Source of the DNA: Lachnospiraceae bacterium
GTDB taxonomy: Bacteria; Bacillota; Clostridia; Lachnospirales; Lachnospiraceae
Assembly (NCBI GenBank): GCA_014804675.1
Contig: JAAUZH010000003.1
Span: 1 to 38,277, forward strand
Length of the DNA: 38,277 bases
Direction of reading: 5' to 3'
Shown piece by piece: positions 32,848 to 38,277 of this stretch. Every line of letters starts with the position of its first letter. Position 1 is the first letter of the stretch. Position numbers and translations under genes: made by a program. The notes beneath the pieces are model-generated. The model was given only the letters and a program-made list of their open reading frames with translations, was not told the origin of the DNA and did not search any database.

Positions 32848-33636
32848 ATGAAAAAACTGATTACGAATCTGTTATTAACCGTAATAATCATTCTGGCTGT
32901 AGAAGCAGCCCTGCCAGCAGGCAACCGGGTTGTTGTGGCAAAAGAAGCCGTCAACATAGGTACTCTTTCTTCAAAGGGCAGCACGGAAGTACGCTGGAAG
33001 GAGGGAGAAAGCGACGAGTGGGCCTATATCCAGTTTAAAGCGAAAAAGGATGGCTATGTTACTTTTACTGCCGCTAATTTACCGGAAAATGCCGGGCAAC
33101 TGACTAGAGGAACATGGCTATTGTGCAATTCCGCCAAAAAGGAAATTTCAAGCACTGATTGGTGTGGATTTTATGTAGAAGACAACATTACTTTTGCTGT
33201 TAAGCGTAATACTACATATTTTTTTAAGGTCAAGCTATATGGAAGTAACGGATTAATAATTAATTATGAGTATAAATCTATAACGGATAAAAGCGGAAAC
33301 AAAAAGGCAAACGCATATAAATTAAAAAAGAAAAAATCTGTACCAGGTCTATTAATGGCAGGAGAAAACAAGGCTGACTGGTATATGATTACTCTTACCC
33401 AAAAGCAGGTTTTGAAAATCACGTTTACTACCAAGTCTTACCGTGGCATTCAAATGGATGTTTTTGACAAAAAAGGGAAGAAAATAGACGGGCCTTCCGT
33501 GTTTCAGCCTACGGGTGCGAATGAAAAGGTTACTGTAACATCAAAAAAAAAGCTATCCAAGGGGACTTATTATGTGAAGGTTTATTGCTTAAAAGGGGCT
33601 AAAGCTTGTGGATACTATTCACTGAGTTGGAAGTAG
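32848..33636 (+). CDS. secreted beta-sandwich protein, PPC-like
   Basis: 262 residues from ATG 32848 (GAGGTG eight bases upstream; the frame extends 13 codons further without a ribosome site). A Sec signal (about 1-25, LLLTVIIILAVEAALPAG) is followed by two similar beta-rich parts, near 45-150 and 160-262. The second, with DWYMITLTQKQVLKITF and KGTYYVKVYC, resembles bacterial pre-peptidase C-terminal domains, which are structural or binding modules of secreted proteins. There is no enzyme motif and no cell-wall anchor. It is the only plus-strand gene in this half. It is basic and Lys-rich. Confidence 0.78.
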   Translation: MKKLITNLLLTVIIILAVEAALPAGNRVVVAKEAVNIGTLSSKGSTEVRWKEGESDEWAYIQFKAKKDGYVTFTAANLPENAGQLTRGTWLLCNSAKKEISSTDWCGFYVEDNITFAVKRNTTYFFKVKLYGSNGLIINYEYKSITDKSGNKKANAYKLKKKKSVPGLLMAGENKADWYMITLTQKQVLKITFTTKSYRGIQMDVFDKKGKKIDGPSVFQPTGANEKVTVTSKKKLSKGTYYVKVYCLKGAKACGYYSLSWK

Positions 33637-33659
33637 TGTTAAAGAAGGGTAAAATCACA

Positions 33660-33706
33660 GGAGCCATCGCATGAAAGGCTAAATAAGTCTTACATGCGAC
33701 GGCTCC
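33660..33706 (+). terminator. hairpin after the secreted-protein gene
   Basis: GGAGCC-A-TCGCATG (33660-33673) pairs with CATGCGA-C-GGCTCC (33693-33706), 13 of 14 positions, over a 19-nt loop. Only TTCC follows, so it is a weak intrinsic terminator at best, but the position just past the stop fits. Confidence 0.55.
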
Positions 33707-33766
33707 TTCCTAGCACTTCCGGAATAAGTCTGCTATCCGTTTAGTCAGAACATCCTCTTTATATTT

Positions 33767-34636
33767 TCATTTTCCAGTTTCTCTTTCCTTTATTCTTGAT
33801 TTAGTCAATATCTTTATATCTGAAACCAGGTTAATGTCAGGCAGATCCTTTAAGTCAATATTAAAAATATCTGGTAAATCTTTATAATGTATTATAATAT
33901 TATCAATATTAAATTTTTGAACATTAGTATAAAATTCTTTCGATATATAACCTGCAATATTGATTTCAATGTCTGGTCTGATTTTCCGTATTTTTGCAAC
34001 TGCATCTTGAATTAACCTTAAAACTGTACTGTGATTAGGATTATGATAATCCGAACCGCGATATGTCCCTAATAGCAACATTGTTAAATCATTGATTCCG
34101 AATGTAATATTACATATATCTCTCTTTAATAATTCATCCAGGCAAAAAAAGAGAGAAGGTATTTCGAACATAATTCCTATTTTGCACTTACATCCAATAT
34201 GATTTATTATTGATAAAGATTCATCCAATTCATCAACATCTTTAACATACGGAAGTAGTATATTTAAATTGCTATTATTTACAGATACTTCTCTTACAAC
34301 TCTCAATTCCTCTTGAAATGCCTCTTGAAATTTTAATGAACGTCTTATGCCACGCATTCCCAAAATATAATGCTTTTCATCAAAGATATGGTCTGCACCC
34401 TCTAAAACATTTATTTCCTGTGGTACAAATTCACTTGTTCTATACCATACTTCATTGTCTGCATAATATTGGCAAACATTTGTGAGATAATTTTTTACAA
34501 ACTCTTTTGCTTCTGGGAGCAGAATATACTTTTCAATTTTTCTAAATAAATATTCTCCTCTTATCATTCCTACTCCGGAAATCTTTTCTTTTACTTGGGG
34601 TGGTTTCTCCCCGTTTAGTGCTATCATTGTATCCAT
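33767..34636 (-). CDS. stand-alone PEP-utilising-enzyme TIM barrel without catalytic Cys
   Basis: 289 residues, matching only the C-terminal barrel of PtsI/PpsA-type enzymes. Substrate and metal residues are kept: GMIRGEYLF (R26, E28), MRGIRRS (R95), MFEIPS (E158) and FGINDLT (N182, D183). Where the family has the catalytic Cys (CGE), this protein reads IAGY (around 227-230), so Cys and Glu are lost. The N-terminal phospho-His domain is also absent. It can hardly be a normal phosphotransferase; a PEP/pyruvate-binding sensor or scaffold is possible. ATG 34636 lies six bases after the XRE-PurM gene, whose end supplies AAAGGA. Confidence 0.82.
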   Translation of the reverse strand: MDTMIALNGEKPPQVKEKISGVGMIRGEYLFRKIEKYILLPEAKEFVKNYLTNVCQYYADNEVWYRTSEFVPQEINVLEGADHIFDEKHYILGMRGIRRSLKFQEAFQEELRVVREVSVNNSNLNILLPYVKDVDELDESLSIINHIGCKCKIGIMFEIPSLFFCLDELLKRDICNITFGINDLTMLLLGTYRGSDYHNPNHSTVLRLIQDAVAKIRKIRPDIEINIAGYISKEFYTNVQKFNIDNIIIHYKDLPDIFNIDLKDLPDINLVSDIKILTKSRIKERETGK

Positions 34637-34642
34637 TTGATT

Positions 34643-35902
34643 TTATCCTTTCCCGCTCCAATCCACACTATTTATCATCCTGATCTTCTGGCTCCCCTTC
34701 TCTATCCGCCCAATCTCATAACAATCATAATACCGGGAAATATGCCGGATTGCCATGTCTTTCTTTTCCTCTTTTACTACCATACAAAGCCCCACGCCGC
34801 AATTAAAGGTACGCAGCATTTCCTCATCACTGACATTTCCCATCCGCTTTATATAGGAAAAGATTTCTAACGTCCGTATTTTGGATAAATCTATTTCTGC
34901 TGTCATGCCCATTGGAATGATCCTGCACAGATTGCCTTCGATTCCTCCTCCGGTAATATGTGCCATGCCATGAATCAGATTCTTGTCAAATAAATCTTTT
35001 ATTGCCCTGTAATATGGTGTATGAGGCTTCATAATCTGCTCTATAAAGGTCATGCCCTCAATCCGCTCCAGCTTGATTCCGGGCAGCCTGTCCATAAGCA
35101 GGCGGACCAGGGAATATCCATTAGTATGCAGTCCATTGGAAGCAATGGCAAGCACCCTGTCCCCTTCCTCAATATGTGAGCCGTCAATGATGCGGCTCTT
35201 TTCCACAATTCCCGCAATGCTGGAGGTCAATACATAAACTCCCCCTTCCACCACCAGAGGCTGTATGGAGGTCTCCCCTCCTACTAAAGAGCATTCATTT
35301 TCCCTGCAGGCATCCGCTATGCCCTTTATCAAGGTTTTCATCGTATCCTTTTCCGCATTTCCACATACGATAGTGTCCAATACCGCAAGGGGCTTTGCTC
35401 CCATTACTACAATATCATTGACTAAATGATTGATCATATCATGGCATATAGACTCTGTGTAGCCATATTCCATTGCAAGCTTCTGCTTGGAGCCGTGTTC
35501 TTCGGACTTTAATACAAGAACCGGATTTTTCATATCCGGAAAATGGATATCATATAGAGAAGCAAACGGTCCAAGACCGTTTAGCACCCGTCCATCCGCT
35601 GTTTCCAAATATTCCGCCATTTCTTTTTTCATGCTGTCGGTATAGGCAATATCCACTCCTGCTTTGCTGTAGGAAAGTCCCTCTTTTTCTTTTTCCGTTC
35701 CCGATAATATTTCGTCCACGGTTACCTGCAGGAGGGCAGCTAAATCGGTAAGAACTTCAATGTTGGGAAATGCCGTTCCCGTCTCCCACTTTGACACCGC
35801 CTGAAAGGAAAGGTTCAGCTTATCCGCTAACTGTTGCTGGGTAAGCCCCGCCTCTTTTCTTTTATTCATGATAAAATGTCCAACCTTTATACTGTCAAGC
35901 AT
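34643..35902 (-). CDS. XRE helix-turn-helix fused to a PurM (AIR synthase) domain
   Basis: 419 residues. Residues 5-67 are a Cro/CI-type HTH (GLTQQQLADKLNLSFQAVSK). From residue 77 the protein is PurM-like: SYSKAGVDI (77-85), HLVNDIVVMGAKPL (159-172), GGET (208-211), LHTNGYSLVR (258-267) and HITGGGIEGN (315-324). The nucleotide/phosphate motif normally T-D-G-V-G-T-K reads SEEHGSK (133-139), so catalysis is doubtful. Normal PurM lacks an HTH; here the enzyme fold probably serves as a sensor of a purine-pathway compound that controls DNA binding. It is the first gene of a pair with the PEP-type barrel, and no other pur genes are near. Confidence 0.87.
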   Translation of the reverse strand: MLDSIKVGHFIMNKRKEAGLTQQQLADKLNLSFQAVSKWETGTAFPNIEVLTDLAALLQVTVDEILSGTEKEKEGLSYSKAGVDIAYTDSMKKEMAEYLETADGRVLNGLGPFASLYDIHFPDMKNPVLVLKSEEHGSKQKLAMEYGYTESICHDMINHLVNDIVVMGAKPLAVLDTIVCGNAEKDTMKTLIKGIADACRENECSLVGGETSIQPLVVEGGVYVLTSSIAGIVEKSRIIDGSHIEEGDRVLAIASNGLHTNGYSLVRLLMDRLPGIKLERIEGMTFIEQIMKPHTPYYRAIKDLFDKNLIHGMAHITGGGIEGNLCRIIPMGMTAEIDLSKIRTLEIFSYIKRMGNVSDEEMLRTFNCGVGLCMVVKEEKKDMAIRHISRYYDCYEIGRIEKGSQKIRMINSVDWSGKG

Positions 35903-36014
35903 CTGCTTTGACCTCCGTTTTTTCTTTTATCATATCCTGTTTTCCTTTCCGGCTTCAATAACCGCAAAATAGAACTTCCCTTGTGTTTTTCAACTGTTAG
36001 TGGAATATAAGCAG

Positions 36015-36887
36015 TTAATATATTTCTGCCGCATCCTTGGGCAGAACTCTTACGTGCTCTAAAAATCCCCTTGCATTTTTCCCTTCCGTATGGTCATACT
36101 CATAGCCCAGCTTTTCCCCAACGTACTCCGCCGTCTTTTCAAACAAGTCACACATTATCATAACCGACTTCCAACACTCTTCCACATTGCCGGAAGCATA
36201 AGTGGCAAGAAAGTCATTCCACTCTTCTTTTGAAAGCCAGCGGTACATATATTTACCTGATTTCCCGATACTGACAGAAAAATCCGTCAAAATCCCTATC
36301 TTCCAGGAAAGCAGCTTTTCCAACTGCTTTCGCACACAGAAAGAAAGCATATCCTGGACATATGGGATTTCTTCCCTCCAAAGTCCCTTTGCAACGTTAT
36401 CCAGGCACCACCAGAATTCATTACAGGCACAAGAGTATTGCATCTGTGTAGGCTTTTTCACTCTGTAATCCTCATCTGTAGCCGGCGGAATATCCGGAAA
36501 GATATGATCCTTGTCCAATAATATGTTGCACAATTTATCCTGCAGGATATTTTCTTTTGCATGTTCCACAGTCTCCACATGCAAGTCCATTCTATTTCCA
36601 TCTGCAAACTGCATAAGCCAGCCATAGAAATTTTCTTTATCATTTGGAAAGTCTGGATTTTCATCCGGGTATTGCATAAACAGCCTGTCTCCAAACCGGT
36701 CGATCCAGCTCTTGTCCCGGATAAAACTTCCCGTTTCCTTTACTACATAGACAATGTCATAGTCCTGAAAGATGTCCTTTTGCACATTCACATTGGTGCG
36801 GGAGCCATTCATATATACTCCCCGGATACGTTCATCCTCCTTTGCCGTATTGATGATCAGTTCAAACATTTCTTTCTCATTTCTCAT
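36015..36887 (-). CDS. ANT(6)-like aminoglycoside nucleotidyltransferase
   Basis: 290 residues, the family length. The nucleotidyltransferase signature is GSR (28-30) followed by DYD (42-44) and later MDLHVE; the C-terminal AadE-type helical part is complete. ANT(6) enzymes adenylylate streptomycin, but many chromosomal relatives in Lachnospiraceae have no proven resistance role. Its start lies within the end of the nucleoside phosphorylase gene (11-bp overlap), so the two are co-translated, which is unusual for a resistance gene. Confidence 0.85.
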   Translation of the reverse strand: MRNEKEMFELIINTAKEDERIRGVYMNGSRTNVNVQKDIFQDYDIVYVVKETGSFIRDKSWIDRFGDRLFMQYPDENPDFPNDKENFYGWLMQFADGNRMDLHVETVEHAKENILQDKLCNILLDKDHIFPDIPPATDEDYRVKKPTQMQYSCACNEFWWCLDNVAKGLWREEIPYVQDMLSFCVRKQLEKLLSWKIGILTDFSVSIGKSGKYMYRWLSKEEWNDFLATYASGNVEECWKSVMIMCDLFEKTAEYVGEKLGYEYDHTEGKNARGFLEHVRVLPKDAAEIY

Positions 36888-37656
36888 TCTTTTCTACCTC
36901 CACAACTGCATCCATGGCCAGTTCCAAGGCCATTGCAAATGTTTCCCTTCCCCAGTTTCTAATATTGTGCATATTCACATCTGCCAGAGAATCCGCTGTA
37001 AACAATAGCTGTCCAAAAAGAACACCCCGCCGTTTTGCACATGCTGCCAAAGAAGCACATTCCATTTCCACCACGGAATATCCTTCTTCTCTTCTATACA
37101 GCACCATTTCTTTTGTCTCACGATAAAATCCGTCTGTAGACCAGGTCTTACATTTCCGGTATTTACAGCCTTTTTTCTCTAATGCAGATTCAATTGCCCT
37201 AACAGCCCTTTCATCTAATTCCACTTCTCTTGATGGAGGCAGATACTGATAAGAGGTTCCCTCCTGTCTCAATGCGGCAGTAGGAACAAAAAATTCTCCT
37301 TCCACATCCTCTAACAATGCTCCACAGCAGCCCGCTGCTATGATTTCCATGGCACCGCCCGCTATGATTTGTTCCATGATCTGCACTGCTCCGGCTCCTC
37401 CCAGCGGAACCTGGCAAAATGCGATTTCCATCCCTTTATGTATGGATGTATACACGATAAATGGCTTTGTCACACATTCAAATTCCCCTATTTTTTTGCA
37501 ATCATGACTATGTACATAATCTTCAATTTCCGTTCCCATAAACAACAAAACGGCTTTTTTCGGAAATTGATAATCCGCTATTTGCCCCGGCATGATTACC
37601 GCTGCTTCTTCCGTATCGTATTCCAGAATGGGAATTTCATTTTTTATTAGTGTCAT
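36877..37656 (-). CDS. nucleoside phosphorylase (PNP/UDP family)
   Basis: 259 residues from ATG 37656 (MTLIKNE), eight bases after GGAG; an ATG two codons earlier is too close. Family motifs are PLGGAGA (phosphate site), GCCGAL, RQEGTSYQY, the STDGFYRET segment and VEMECASLA, where the Met-Glu pair binds the ribose. It splits purine or pyrimidine nucleosides with phosphate in the cytoplasm. It is coupled to the ANT(6)-like gene. The exact base preference is not clear. Confidence 0.87.
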   Translation of the reverse strand: MTLIKNEIPILEYDTEEAAVIMPGQIADYQFPKKAVLLFMGTEIEDYVHSHDCKKIGEFECVTKPFIVYTSIHKGMEIAFCQVPLGGAGAVQIMEQIIAGGAMEIIAAGCCGALLEDVEGEFFVPTAALRQEGTSYQYLPPSREVELDERAVRAIESALEKKGCKYRKCKTWSTDGFYRETKEMVLYRREEGYSVVEMECASLAACAKRRGVLFGQLLFTADSLADVNMHNIRNWGRETFAMALELAMDAVVEVEKNEK

Positions 37657-37681
37657 AAACATTTCTCCTTTTTTAAAAAAA

Positions 37682-37828
37682 CTATTCCCCCAAATCCGAG
37701 TCTAAATATTCTCCAATATAGACTGAATCATCAATATACGGTTCGCTTCTAGTTGTTTCCTCTGTACCAGTATTTTCTAATACAGGTTTGGTATTCATCT
37801 CTGCAGATTTTGTCGTTATAGCTTTCAT
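37682..37828 (-). CDS. possible small acidic protein
   Basis: A 48-codon frame from ATG 37828 (MKAITTKSAEMNTKP), very acidic towards the end (YIDDSVYIGEYLDSDLGE). No ribosome site precedes the ATG, and TATACT (37843-37838) lies only about ten bases upstream, so a start here would be leaderless. Alternatively this is just the leader of the phosphorylase gene 26 bp downstream. Weak support. Confidence 0.25.
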   Translation of the reverse strand: MKAITTKSAEMNTKPVLENTGTEETTRSEPYIDDSVYIGEYLDSDLGE

Positions 37829-37884
37829 ATAGCATAGTATAACACAAAATATATTTGAAACAGATAAAATTCTACTGCTTTCCA

Positions 37885-38277
37885 TCAAATCATATCATCC
37901 CGAAGCGCATCAATAATATTTTCTTTTTTAATCTTGCTAACAGCATACAGCATAGTGATGAACACAATAAAGAATACGCTAAACACACTGATTACGATAC
38001 TATTCCAGGGCAGCACAAACTCAATTTCCTCGGCGCCCCCTGCGCACATACCTTTGTAAATCAGCCATGAAAAAAGGATTGCTGTGGGAACTCCCACTAA
38101 CAGCGCTTTCATTCCATAAAAGACACACTCGAAATTCATCATCTTTTGAAAATCCCCTTCAGCCATCCCTACAGAACGTAACATGGCAAGCTCACGCCTG
38201 CGCATCTTAATATTGGTGGAAATGGTGTTGAACACATTTGCCACCGCAATCAGTGAAATCATAATAACGAAGGTATA
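37885..38277 (-). CDS. FtsX-type ABC permease, C-terminal end (partial)
   Basis: The last 130 codons, open through the window edge (YTFVI then MISLIAVANVFNTISTNIKM). The FtsX hallmark is the cytoplasmic stretch RRRELAMLRSVGM after the first visible helix, then two more membrane segments (near 48-70 and 85-108) and the tail KIKKENIIDALRDD. It is a MacB/YknZ-like or lantibiotic-type permease; the ATPase and most of the protein are outside the window. Confidence 0.88.
   Translation of the reverse strand, partial: YTFVIMISLIAVANVFNTISTNIKMRRRELAMLRSVGMAEGDFQKMMNFECVFYGMKALLVGVPTAILFSWLIYKGMCAGGAEEIEFVLPWNSIVISVFSVFFIVFITMLYAVSKIKKENIIDALRDDMI

Overview
This looks like a low-GC Firmicute of the family Lachnospiraceae (Clostridium cluster XIVa). 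The evidence is strong AGGAGG-type ribosome sites, extended -10 promoters, heavy use of two-component/ABC peptide-resistance modules, an agr-type quorum-sensing locus, a BceRS-BceAB module and degenerate conjugative-element integrase ends. The assignment is inferred from gene content; no 16S or other phylogenetic marker is present.

Left part (1-5.3 kb). The window opens in about 18.8 copies of the pentamer GCTCT. On the minus strand this repeat lies a few codons inside an open frame that has its own promoter, which is the layout of a phase-variable gene. It is followed by an SDR oxidoreductase, a convergent (26-bp overlapping) HSL-type esterase, a DUF6320-like zinc-ribbon membrane protein, a condensation-fold acyltransferase, two small unknown proteins and a 36-residue membrane peptide.

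Agr region (5.3-12.4 kb, all minus). AgrA, AgrC, a 44-residue AgrD precursor that I found by reading the sequence, and AgrB are followed by a small secreted protein, a strong terminator, a lipoprotein and a two-permease ABC exporter. It reads as one cell-density-controlled secretion/immunity island. A PII-like/DUF1538 pair, in which both proteins are internally duplicated, follows at 12.5-14.8 kb.

Mobile or acquired segment (about 15.0-21.9 kb). Two decayed integrase 3' ends, related to each other and in direct orientation, bracket a complete antimicrobial-peptide-resistance-type module (OmpR regulator, short-loop kinase, 51-residue membrane peptide, ABC ATPase, two permeases). They also bracket a toxin-antitoxin pair whose toxin has lost its middle. 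The resistance operon has four TTCAC-like half-sites at exact 11-bp spacing in front of it.

Right part (22-38.3 kb). This holds a DUF4143-type ATPase with a repeated TTCGGCTAAAAT motif upstream, an unknown 171-residue protein and a BceRS-BceAB module with a BceR-type box in front of each half. The leader of bceRS contains a 250-bp element with 80-bp, nearly identical inverted arms. Next come a membrane-anchored serine hydrolase, an Rpn-type nuclease and a secreted protein. They are followed by a run of nucleotide- and phosphoryl-binding proteins: an XRE-PurM fusion, a PEP-enzyme TIM barrel without the catalytic Cys, an ANT(6)-like nucleotidyltransferase and a nucleoside phosphorylase. The window ends in an FtsX-type permease.

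The most novel candidates are the pentamer-repeat gene, the agr-linked secreted-protein/ABC island, the giant hairpin in the bceRS leader, and the XRE-PurM plus Cys-less PEP-enzyme pair. No rRNA, tRNA or CRISPR array was seen.
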